NCBI GenBank assembly: GCA_002329155.1
Contig: DCXY01000044.1
Location: forward strand, 34,092-98,091
Direction of reading: 5' to 3'
DNA from: Stenotrophomonas sp. UBA2124
GTDB taxonomy: Bacteria; Pseudomonadota; Gammaproteobacteria; Xanthomonadales; Xanthomonadaceae
Length of the DNA: 64,000 bases
Shown here: in pieces, positions 43,990 through 51,817 of the stretch
How the letters are laid out: each line of letters opens with the position of its first letter
Numbering within the stretch: position 1 is the stretch's first letter
Notes under the pieces: generated by a model
What the model saw: only the letters and a program-made list of their open reading frames with translations
Databases searched by the model: none
Told to the model about the DNA's origin: nothing
Made by a program: the position numbers and the translations under genes

Positions 43990-45192
43990 TCAGCCGCGGC
44001 TGACCTCGTAGACGGCCTTGGCCACATAGTCCAGGTTCTTCTGGCTCAGCGCGGCCACGCAGATGCGGCCGGTGCCGACGGCGTAGATGCCGTAGTCGTC
44101 ACGCAGCTTGTCCACCTGAGCCTTGCTCAGGCCGGAGTAGGAGAACATGCCGGCCTGCTTCTCGATGAAGCCGAACTCCGGCGCGCCCAGGGCGGCCAGC
44201 TTCTGCACCATGCCGGCGCGCAGGGCGTGGATGCGCTCGCGCATCTCGGTCAGCTCGGCGTCCCACATGCCACGCAGCTCGGCGCTGTTCAGCACGCCGG
44301 CCACCAGTGCCGCACCGTGGGTGGACGGGCTGGAGTAGATGGTGCGGATGATGCGCTTGACCTGCGACTGCACGGCCTTGGCCGATGCCGCATCCGGGGC
44401 CACCACCGACAGCGCGCCCACGCGCTCGCCATACAGCGAGAACGACTTGGAGTACGAGTTGGCGACGATGAAGCTGTCGATGCCGGCCTCGGCGATGATG
44501 CGCACGGCCTGGCCGTCCGGCTCGATGCCCTTGTCGAAGCCCTGGTAGGCCATGTCGATGAACGGGAACAGCTGGCGGTCCTTCAACAGCGCTGCCACCT
44601 GCTTCCACTGCTCGGTGCTCAGGTCCGCGCCGGTCGGGTTGTGGCAGCAGGCGTGCAGCAGCACCACGGTGCCCGGCTGCAGCTTCTGCAGGTCGGCCAG
44701 CATGCCGGCGAAATCCAGGCCGTGGGTGGCGTTGTCGAAATAGGTGTAATCGACCACGTCGAAACCGGCGGCGCCGAACACGGCGCGGTGGTTCTCCCAG
44801 CTCGGGTTGCTGATGGCCACGGTGGCGTGCGGCAGCACCGTGCGCAGCAGGTCGGCGCCCACGCGCAGCGCACCGCTGCCGCCGATGGTCTGCGAGGTGG
44901 CCACGCGGCCGGCGGCCAGCAGGTCCGAACCTTCGCCGAACACCAGCTTCTGCGTGGCCTGGGTGTAGGCCGGCAGGCCGTCGATGGGCAGGTAACCGCG
45001 CGGTTTGCCTTCGGCCACCAGCTGCTGCTCGTACTGCTTGACGGCGCGCAGCAGCGGAATGCGGCCGCTTTCGTCGTAGTAGATGCCAACGCCAAGGTTG
45101 ACCTTGGTCGGGCGGCTGTCAGCGTTGTAAGCCTCGGTCAGACCCAGGATGGGGTCGCCAGGAACCTGTTCGACGTTTGCAAAGAAGGACAC
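43990..45192 (-). CDS. tyrB: Aromatic amino-acid aminotransferase
   Basis: A 400-residue PLP enzyme of the aspartate/aromatic aminotransferase class I. It begins SFFANVEQVPGDPILGLTEAY; the PLP lysine lies in NSYSKSFSLYGERVG, and the phosphate- and ring-binding regions are SGALRVGADLL, HACCHNPTGADLS and FIDMAYQGFD. The substrate Arg is in VGTGRICVAAL. It interconverts aromatic or dicarboxylic amino acids and keto acids. The start is a GTG at 45192, giving the exact family N-terminus; a longer frame upstream is not family-like. TyrB and AspC types cannot be separated with certainty. Confidence 0.92.
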   Translation of the reverse strand: MSFFANVEQVPGDPILGLTEAYNADSRPTKVNLGVGIYYDESGRIPLLRAVKQYEQQLVAEGKPRGYLPIDGLPAYTQATQKLVFGEGSDLLAAGRVATSQTIGGSGALRVGADLLRTVLPHATVAISNPSWENHRAVFGAAGFDVVDYTYFDNATHGLDFAGMLADLQKLQPGTVVLLHACCHNPTGADLSTEQWKQVAALLKDRQLFPFIDMAYQGFDKGIEPDGQAVRIIAEAGIDSFIVANSYSKSFSLYGERVGALSVVAPDAASAKAVQSQVKRIIRTIYSSPSTHGAALVAGVLNSAELRGMWDAELTEMRERIHALRAGMVQKLAALGAPEFGFIEKQAGMFSYSGLSKAQVDKLRDDYGIYAVGTGRICVAALSQKNLDYVAKAVYEVSRG

Positions 45193-45356
45193 GGCGGTAC
45201 TCGTATCGGGGAGGGGGATGTCCGGCGCGGGTGCTGCACAGCGGCCTGAACCTTCACATCGTAGCAGGGCCGGGCACCGCTGGCCGGAGGATTTCATGTG
45301 GAACTACAGCGTTCTGCGACATGCGTTGTTCGCATGGGCCAAGGCATCATGTGCCC

Positions 45357-47489
45357 ATGACTTCATGTGAACGCCTTTTTGCCAGTGCCGCGCTGCTGCT
45401 GGCGGTGCCCGTACTGGCCCGTGCGGAAGCGCCGGAAACCCTTGATACCGTGCAGGTACAGGCCGCCAAGGTGCATTCGGTGGACGATTTCGAGCTGCCG
45501 GCCTCCACCAGCACGGTGGGCCTGGGTGAGGGCAACGGGCGTGGCGCGCTTCTGTCAGAAGCACTGGCGGGTGTGCCCGGCCTGCTGGCACGCGAGCGGC
45601 AGAACCTGGCGCAGGACACGCAGCTGTCGATACGCGGCTTCGGCGCGCGTTCCACCTTCGGCGTGCGTGGCGTGCGCCTGCTGGTGGACGGCGTGCCGGC
45701 GACCATGCCCGATGGTCAGGGCCAGCTCTCGCACCTCGGCCTGTTCGGTGGCGACCGGGTGGAAGTGCTGCGCGGGCCGTTCTCGGCGCTGTATGGCAAT
45801 TCATCCGGTGGCGTGCTGCAGCTGTGGAGCGCGGACGGGCAGCGGGGTGATCCGTGGCGGCTGCGCAGCAGCGTGGGCAGCAACGGCACTTCCAGCACCG
45901 GCATGCAGCTGAAGGGCCAGGCCGCGGCGATGCATTACAACGTGGCGGCAAACCACTTCCGTACCGATGGCTGGCGCGATCACAGCGCGGCGCGGCGGGA
46001 GACGCTCAACGCACGGCTGGGCTTTGACCTCGCACCGGATCAGCGGCTGGACCTGCTGTTCAACGTGCTCGATGCGCCCCGTGCGCAGGACCCGCTGGGC
46101 CTGAGCCGCGAGCAGCTGCGCAGCAACCCGCGCCAGGCCACCGCCGTGGCCACCCAATACGACACGCGCAAGAGCGTGCGCCAGCAGCAGGCCGGCGCGG
46201 TGTACACGCTGCAGCAGGGGCGGCAGACGTGGCGGCTGATGGGCTACGCTGGGCAGCGTGAAGTGGAACAGTTCCTGGCCATTCCGCCGGGGCCGCAGAA
46301 CAGCTCGCTGCATTCGGGTGGCGTGATCGATCTGGACGGCAGCTACGGTGGCCTCGACGCGCGCTGGGCGTGGCATGGCAGCCTTGCCGGCAAACCGCTG
46401 GAACTGGTGGTCGGTGCCAATGCCAACCGTCAGCGTCAGCACCGCACCGGCTACGAGAACTTCATCGGTGACCAGCTGGGCGTGAAAGGCCGCCTGCGCC
46501 GCGACCAGCGCGACCAGGTGCGCAATGTGGACCAGTTCGCGCAGGCGTGGTGGCAGTTCAGCCCGCGCTGGTCGGCCTTGCTGGGTGCGCGCCACAGCCA
46601 GGTGCGGTTCCGTTCGCGCGACCACTACATCACTGCAGGCAATCCGGACGACAGCGGCAGCCGTGATTACGCGGCCACCACGCCGGTCGCCGGGCTGGTG
46701 TTCCGCGCCAGCGACAACCTGCGTCTGTACGCCTCGGCAGGGCGTGGCTTTGAAACGCCTACCTTCAACGAGCTGGGGTATCGCGCCGATGGTGGTGCGG
46801 GCCTGGCGCTGGATCTGGCATCGGCGCGCAGCCGCAACTACGAGCTGGGTGGCAAGTGGCGCGCGCAGAGCGGCGCACGGCTGGAATGGGCGCTGTTCCG
46901 CGCTGATACCGATGACGAGCTGGCCGTGGCGACCAACAGCGGTGGCCGCAGCAGCTATCGCAACATCGGTGCCACGCGACGCCAGGGCATGGAGCTGAGC
47001 TGGCAGCAGCCCATCGGTGAGAACCAGCAGCTGCAGCTGGCCTGGACCTGGCTGCAGGCCAGCGTGCGCGAAGGCTACCTGACCTGCACCGGCCTGCCGG
47101 CGCCCTGCCGCGTGCCGGGCAATCGGGTGCAGGCCGGCAGCCGCCTGCCCGGCGTGCCGCGGCAGCAGCTGTTCGCGCGCTGGCAGTGGCAGCCGGGCCC
47201 GTGGCAGTGGGCGGCCGAGGCGGTGGCGGCCAGCGACATGGTGGCCAATGATCTGGCAGATGCGCGGGTCGCGGGCCATGCCCTGCTGAATCTGGAAGGC
47301 GCGCGCGAATGGAACACCGCGCACGGGCCGCTGCGGCTGTTCGCGCGTGTGGACAACGCGCTGGACCAGCGCCATGTGGGCTCGGTGATCGTCAACGACG
47401 GCAACCAGCGTTATTACGAGCCCGGCCCGGATCGCAGCTACACCGTGGGCCTGCAGTGGTCGTGGGGCGCGGGGAAGCAGGTGCCTTAG
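45357..47489 (+). CDS. TonB-dependent outer-membrane receptor (siderophore type)
   Basis: A 710-residue outer-membrane protein. After a signal peptide (LFASAALLLAVPVLARA) comes a TonB-box-like LDTVQVQA. The plug domain has the classic TQLSIRGFGARSTFGVRGVRLLVDG (given by QLSIRGFGAR and RLLVDG), LFGGDRVEVLRGPFSALYGN and SSGGVL. The rest is a beta-barrel ending in VGLQWSWGAGKQVP, where the terminal aromatic strand is slightly extended. This plug type is commonest in iron-siderophore receptors. The ligand is unknown. The ATG at 45357 has no clear ribosome site. Confidence 0.9.
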   Translation: MTSCERLFASAALLLAVPVLARAEAPETLDTVQVQAAKVHSVDDFELPASTSTVGLGEGNGRGALLSEALAGVPGLLARERQNLAQDTQLSIRGFGARSTFGVRGVRLLVDGVPATMPDGQGQLSHLGLFGGDRVEVLRGPFSALYGNSSGGVLQLWSADGQRGDPWRLRSSVGSNGTSSTGMQLKGQAAAMHYNVAANHFRTDGWRDHSAARRETLNARLGFDLAPDQRLDLLFNVLDAPRAQDPLGLSREQLRSNPRQATAVATQYDTRKSVRQQQAGAVYTLQQGRQTWRLMGYAGQREVEQFLAIPPGPQNSSLHSGGVIDLDGSYGGLDARWAWHGSLAGKPLELVVGANANRQRQHRTGYENFIGDQLGVKGRLRRDQRDQVRNVDQFAQAWWQFSPRWSALLGARHSQVRFRSRDHYITAGNPDDSGSRDYAATTPVAGLVFRASDNLRLYASAGRGFETPTFNELGYRADGGAGLALDLASARSRNYELGGKWRAQSGARLEWALFRADTDDELAVATNSGGRSSYRNIGATRRQGMELSWQQPIGENQQLQLAWTWLQASVREGYLTCTGLPAPCRVPGNRVQAGSRLPGVPRQQLFARWQWQPGPWQWAAEAVAASDMVANDLADARVAGHALLNLEGAREWNTAHGPLRLFARVDNALDQRHVGSVIVNDGNQRYYEPGPDRSYTVGLQWSWGAGKQVP

Positions 47490-47610
47490 CCTGCGGGCGG
47501 GCGCCTGCGCGCGGGGGGAATTCCGGTCAGGCGCATTTCCCTCATTTCCCCTTTACCTGCTTCTAACGCGGCCGGGCGTATTCCTTGCTCCCCGCATGGA
47601 GGGTTGTGCC

Positions 47611-48006
47611 ATGTACCGCCCCGACCGGATCGAACACCGCCCCGCGCCCAGCCTGTTCAGTGCTGATCCCAAGGTGATGCGTCGTGGTCGGCTCAGGCGC
47701 CAGACCCACGCGGCCGATGAAGTGGCGCAGGATTTCGTGCAGTACAGCCTGGACGACTACGCCCGCCGACGGCGGGGCGCGATGGGTTGGCGCGATCTGC
47801 AGCCGGCCTATGCCTTCGCCCTTGCCACGCATGCCGCTGATTGGCCGCGAGGCAGTTTCGATACCGATGCCGAACTGGCCGAGCACTGGGAGCTGGCGCG
47901 CGGAGATTCGCGGCTGGGGTGGGACCAGGTGCGCGCGCTGGTGGAAGATGCCTGGCTGGCACTGGACCGCATGCCGGTGGCGGCGGTGCATGTGCGGACG
48001 GGGTGA
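47611..48006 (+). CDS. Conserved-looking hypothetical protein
   Basis: A 131-residue soluble, Arg-rich protein with several Trp and Asp residues (DDYARRRRGAMGWRDLQPAY, DTDAELAEHWELARGDSRLG). No family is recognised. It is supported by a strong GGAGGG ribosome site upstream of the ATG and by normal codon usage for this genome. It stands alone between the TonB receptor gene and the KDPG aldolase gene, on the opposite strand to the latter. Confidence 0.65.
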   Translation: MYRPDRIEHRPAPSLFSADPKVMRRGRLRRQTHAADEVAQDFVQYSLDDYARRRRGAMGWRDLQPAYAFALATHAADWPRGSFDTDAELAEHWELARGDSRLGWDQVRALVEDAWLALDRMPVAAVHVRTG

Positions 48007-48029
48007 GCCGGCGCTGAGAGCCAACGGAC

Positions 48030-48160
48030 TTACCCCTCCCCAACCCTCCCCTTTGCGCTGCGCGCAAAAGGGAGGGAGCAGTTTGCTGAGTGCTGGAACA
48101 TCGCAGGCTCTTACCCCCTCCCTTTGGCCGCAGGCCAAGGGGAGGGCCGGGGAGGGGTAA
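48030..48160. repeat. 131-bp inverted-repeat element
   Basis: The terminal repeats TTACCCCTCCCCAACCCTCC and GGAGGGCCGGGGAGGGGTAA are imperfect inverted copies. Each end has a further hairpin (TTGCGCTGCGCGCAA and TTGGCCGCAGGCCAA). Same family as 6111-6237. Confidence 0.7.
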
Positions 48161-48176
48161 AAAGCCCCCGACTCCC

Positions 48177-48815
48177 CTATCCCGCCAGCACCGCCGCTTC
48201 GCGTGCCAGCTGTTCGATGCGGGCCCAGTCGCGTGCCTGCAGCAGCTCGCGGGTGGTCAGCCATGAGCCGCCCACACACAGCACATTGGGCAGGTGCAGG
48301 AACTGGCTGGCGGTCTGCGCGGTGATGCCACCGGTCGGGCAGAAGCGCACGTCGCCGAACGGGCCGTTCCATGCCGAAAGCATCGCCGCCCCACCCGCCT
48401 GTACCGCCGGGAAGAACTTGAACGTATCCAGCCCCTGTTCCAGGCCGCGCATCAATTCCGAGGAGGTGGCAACGCCCGGCAGCAGCGGCAGATCGGTGTC
48501 GCGTGCGGCGGCGTAGAGCGCGTCGGTGGCGCCGGGCGACACAGCGAAACGCCCGCCCGCGGCCTGCACGTCTTCCAACTGCCTGGCGGTGAGCACGGTG
48601 CCGGCGCCGATCACCGCATCCGGCACGGCGTCCACCATCGCCTTGATCGCTTCCATCGCCACCGGCGTGCGCAGCGTCACTTCGATCACCGGCAGGCCGC
48701 CGCGGAACAGCGCGTTGGCGACCTGCACCGCGTCATCGACGTTCTCAGGCGTGAACACCGGAATCACCGGAGCGAGTTTGAGCAGTGCGCGCACGCGCGG
48801 ATCAGCGCCGGACAT
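48177..48815 (-). CDS. eda: KDPG aldolase (2-dehydro-3-deoxyphosphogluconate aldolase)
   Basis: A 212-residue class I aldolase that splits KDPG into pyruvate and glyceraldehyde 3-phosphate. The Schiff-base lysine is in DTFKFFPAVQAGG; other motifs are PVIPVF, IEVTLRTP, IGAGTVLT, FAVSPGAT and CPTGGIT. It is the last gene of the minus-strand lyase-kinase-aldolase operon; its start overlaps the end of the kinase gene by 14 bases. It completes uronate breakdown by feeding central metabolism. Confidence 0.96.
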   Translation of the reverse strand: MSGADPRVRALLKLAPVIPVFTPENVDDAVQVANALFRGGLPVIEVTLRTPVAMEAIKAMVDAVPDAVIGAGTVLTARQLEDVQAAGGRFAVSPGATDALYAAARDTDLPLLPGVATSSELMRGLEQGLDTFKFFPAVQAGGAAMLSAWNGPFGDVRFCPTGGITAQTASQFLHLPNVLCVGGSWLTTRELLQARDWARIEQLAREAAVLAG

Positions 48816-49821
48816 CGAATTTTCCTTCGCCCACCAGGGTCATCACGTCGGCCACGCCGACTGGGTTGAAATCACCGGGAATGGAATGCTTCAGGCAGCC
48901 TGCGGCCAGACCGAAGCGGATGGTGGCATCGGCGTCGAAACCTTCCATCAGACCATGCAGCACGCCAGCGGCGAACGCATCACCGCCGCCGATCCGGTCA
49001 ACGATGGCGGTCAGCTCCTCGGCCGGTGCCACGGCGCGGGTGCCGTCGCGGCCCAGCAGCATCGCGCCCAGCGAATGATGGCCCACGTTGTGCGTGGTGC
49101 GCTGGGTGCAGGCCATGTACTGCAGGCGTGGGAACGCGGCGAAGGCCATCGCCGCGGCGGCATCCACGCGCGCCTGCGGTTCGGCCTGCGGGAAGTCGCC
49201 GCCCAGCACCACGCCGATGTCGCGGTAGTCGGCGAAAACGATGTGTGCGCAGTCGAACAGATCCCGCAGGATCGCCCTGGCGTCACCGCCCCAGCGTTCC
49301 CACAGCTTGGGCCGGAAATTGCCGTCGAACGAGACCTTGATGCCCAGCGCGCAGGCCGCGCGTGCGGCGTCCAGCGTGGCGCGTGCGGCTTCCGGCCCCA
49401 GCGCGGGGCTCACCCCGGACAGGTGCAGCCACTGCGCCCCCTGCAGCAGCGCGGGCCAGTCATGGCTGTCGGCGCGTGCGTTGGCGAAGGCCGAATCGGC
49501 GCGGTCGTAGACCACTTCGCTGGGGCGGTGCCCTGCCCCGGTGGTCAGGAAGTACAGGCCCATGCGCCCGTCGCTGCGGCGCACACGGGTGGTGTCCACG
49601 CCGTGCCGGCGCAGCTCGCCGGTGACCGCCGCGCCGAGCGGGTTGTCGGCAACCACGCTGATCATGGCCACGTCATGGCCGAAGTGCGCCAGCGACACGC
49701 CGACATTGGCCTCGGCGCCACCGCAGTGCACCTCCAGCGCGGGCGTCTGCAGCAGCAGCTGGTTGCCGGGGGCGCCCAGGCGCAGCAGCAGCTCGCCGAA
49801 GCAGACAAAGGTGGGATGCAT
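48802..49821 (-). CDS. kdgK: 2-dehydro-3-deoxygluconokinase (KDG kinase), PfkB family
   Basis: About 339 residues. It phosphorylates 2-keto-3-deoxygluconate to KDPG. PfkB features are the N-terminal CFGELLLRLG, the substrate Gly-Gly (HCGGAEANV) and the ATP/catalytic signature DRIGGGDAFAAG with its base Asp. The ATG at 49821 is preferred because GGAG precedes it at 7-8 bases; an ATG at 49833 and a TTG at 49842 are alternatives. It lies between the beta-helix gene and eda, with overlapping or abutting ends, a clear operon. Confidence 0.93.
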   Translation of the reverse strand: MHPTFVCFGELLLRLGAPGNQLLLQTPALEVHCGGAEANVGVSLAHFGHDVAMISVVADNPLGAAVTGELRRHGVDTTRVRRSDGRMGLYFLTTGAGHRPSEVVYDRADSAFANARADSHDWPALLQGAQWLHLSGVSPALGPEAARATLDAARAACALGIKVSFDGNFRPKLWERWGGDARAILRDLFDCAHIVFADYRDIGVVLGGDFPQAEPQARVDAAAAMAFAAFPRLQYMACTQRTTHNVGHHSLGAMLLGRDGTRAVAPAEELTAIVDRIGGGDAFAAGVLHGLMEGFDADATIRFGLAAGCLKHSIPGDFNPVGVADVMTLVGEGKFDVRR

Positions 49822-49838
49822 CGCGGACTCCATGCCGT

Positions 49839-51587
49839 TCAAGGGGTGATGCAGGTGGGAACCGGCTGGCCGGCCTTGCGGCGGCCCAGCTGCAGCTCAT
49901 ACAGGGAAGGTGTATCCACCAGCGGTTGATTCAAGGCCCGCAGCAGCGGCGCGGGGCGGTAATCGACGCTGAAAGCGCGGTTGCCGGACACGCCGACGAC
50001 GCGCGCATCCGGGCCTTCATCGGTGCCATCCAGGCGCACGGTCTCGTCCGGCGCGGCGCCGCTTTCCACCATCACCTTGAGGTTCCAGGTGGTGTTGTAG
50101 CGGCCATGGCCCGGCTCCCAGTAACCGGCACCGCTGCCGTTCCACACCGGGTAGAACGGCTTGCCGGCCTTGTCGCGGCGGGCGTGCACATGCAGGGTGA
50201 GCTGGTCGAACAGGTTCTGGTGGTTGGCACCGGCATGCTGGTCTATCACCGGCTCCTGCCACGAACGCGCGCGCAGGAACACGTTGCGGCTGGCCTGGGT
50301 GTTGATGCTGAAGGTGTGGATGACCGGGTTGAACACCTCCACGTCGCGCACCAGCACGTTGTTCACGTTGCCCACATGCACGGCGTAATGGGCGTGGCGC
50401 CTGCCCTCGCTGAGCACGTCGGCGATGGTCAGGTTGGCGCTGTCGTAGGTGAGCACGCCGGAGTCGGCGTCGCGGGTGCGGATGTTGCGCACCCAGCCAT
50501 CGTAGACGCCGGTGAAGTAGATGGCGTTGTAGCCCTCTTCCTGGTGGTGGCCGAAGGCCGTGCCTTCCGGGAAGACGAAACCGATGTCCTCGATGCCCAC
50601 CTGGCTCAGGTGCTGCCAACGCGCCACGTCGGCCGGCAGGCTGGCGTTGACGTCATGCAGCAGCGGGCTGGAAATGGTGGCGGTGTCGCCATCGAGCGCG
50701 TCGATGCGCACGGTCTGCACGGCAAGCGCGCGGTCCGGGAATTCCCAGTGGTTGGCACCGACCTTGAGCTTGGCGTGGTCCGGGCCGAACAGTTCGCTGA
50801 TGAGCGCGCCGTTGGGGCCGCTGCGGTTGAACCAGCGCAGCTGCACCACATCGCCCTGCTTGAGCTTGGCCCCCGGTGTCAGCTGCACCGTCAGCGCGCC
50901 CTGCCTGCCGGCTTTGACCTCGGCCACGCGGGTTTCCTTCGACGGGCGGTCGTAGCTGGTCAGGTAGGGCGCGGGGCGGTTGTCGCGCGGGCCCACCCAC
51001 AGGAAGCCGCCGGTCCAGGAGTATTCGGAGAACAGCGCGTGGACGTTGTTCTGTGGTTCCTTCTGGTACTTGTCGTTCTTGACCAGGTATTCGCGCAGCT
51101 CCTTGAGCTGCTGGCTCTTGTCCACCAGCCGCAGCGGGCGCGGGAAATACAGCTCGGTGCCGCCCTCTCCCCTGCCCTGCCCGCGCAGCACGATGTCGCT
51201 GCGGTCGATGTGCAGGATTTCGCTGAGCACCACCCTGCCCGCCGGCAGCTGCACCACCACCGGGCCGTTGACCTGGCGCGCGGCGTCCATCGCCTTGAGC
51301 AGCGCGGCCGAATCGTCGCGGCCGTCGTCGGGCACCACGCCGTAGTCGCGCACGTCGATAACCTGACCCTCCGCCGCGGGAATTTCCTGCATGCCATTGC
51401 GATAGCCCGCGTAGGAGAAATCCGGCACCGGCTGCAGACATTGGCCGATACTGGCATCAGTAGGAATCAGCCTGAAATCCGCGGCATCCGCCGCATCGGC
51501 GGCCAGCGCATACAGGCAGCCGGCCAGCGCCACTGACAGCCCGGCAAGCCGGGGGGGAAGGGTTCTGAGCAAAGCGACATCGAACAT
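49839..51587 (-). CDS. Secreted right-handed beta-helix protein (pectate-lyase-superfamily type, probable polysaccharide lyase)
   Basis: A 582-residue protein with a signal peptide (LAGLSVALAGCLYALAADA). The N-terminal strand-turn IDVRDYGVVPDDGRDDSAALLKAMDAA is the opening of the pectate-lyase-3 / GH28-like beta-helix fold. Later repeats (YDGWVRNIRTRDADSGVLTY, HVGNVNNVLVRDVEVFNPVIH) are typical beta-helix rungs. The exact enzymatic class cannot be assigned; lyase or epimerase action on a uronic-acid polymer is inferred from co-transcription with kdgK and eda. The start at 51587 has a GGAG site; an operator-like motif lies just upstream. Confidence 0.78.
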   Translation of the reverse strand: MFDVALLRTLPPRLAGLSVALAGCLYALAADAADAADFRLIPTDASIGQCLQPVPDFSYAGYRNGMQEIPAAEGQVIDVRDYGVVPDDGRDDSAALLKAMDAARQVNGPVVVQLPAGRVVLSEILHIDRSDIVLRGQGRGEGGTELYFPRPLRLVDKSQQLKELREYLVKNDKYQKEPQNNVHALFSEYSWTGGFLWVGPRDNRPAPYLTSYDRPSKETRVAEVKAGRQGALTVQLTPGAKLKQGDVVQLRWFNRSGPNGALISELFGPDHAKLKVGANHWEFPDRALAVQTVRIDALDGDTATISSPLLHDVNASLPADVARWQHLSQVGIEDIGFVFPEGTAFGHHQEEGYNAIYFTGVYDGWVRNIRTRDADSGVLTYDSANLTIADVLSEGRRHAHYAVHVGNVNNVLVRDVEVFNPVIHTFSINTQASRNVFLRARSWQEPVIDQHAGANHQNLFDQLTLHVHARRDKAGKPFYPVWNGSGAGYWEPGHGRYNTTWNLKVMVESGAAPDETVRLDGTDEGPDARVVGVSGNRAFSVDYRPAPLLRALNQPLVDTPSLYELQLGRRKAGQPVPTCITP

Positions 51588-51609
51588 GGAAAGTCTCCGG
51601 CAGGTACGG

Positions 51610-51626
51610 ATGACACCGTTAGCCAA
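51610..51626 (-). promoter_or_regulatory. Operator-like motif upstream of the lyase-kdgK-eda operon
   Basis: On the minus strand TTGGCTAACGGTGTCAT shares the right half CGGTGTCAT with three sites upstream of the two TonB receptors. It lies 23-39 bases before the start codon. Confidence 0.6.
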
Positions 51627-51734
51627 TTCACGCTAGCAGGCCCGGGCGTCACTACGCAAGCCATTGAATGATAAGAATTTGCAGCGTGCTGCGGCGCAAG
51701 ATGCATGAAAATTTAATGTCGATAGAATTCCCTA

Positions 51735-51751
51735 ATGACCATCGGTGTCAT
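51735..51751 (+). promoter_or_regulatory. Operator-like motif upstream of TonB receptor 1
   Basis: ATGACCATCGGTGTCAT has perfect 5-bp dyad arms (ATGAC / GTCAT) around seven bases. It lies 67-83 bases before the receptor start. The 15 bases from GACC to TCAT occur again at 56373-56387. Confidence 0.65.
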
Positions 51752-51817
51752 TCGATGACGGTCACTCCTTGGACCAAGGGGGGTCCGAGGTTTCTTCTTA
51801 CTTTGGGGACATGGGCA

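Noticed and set aside
45241..45320. Another member of the GATTTC palindrome family near 45,294
   Set aside because: GATTTCATGTGGAAC shares only the left half and adjoins the start region of an ordinary gene; it is probably coincidence.
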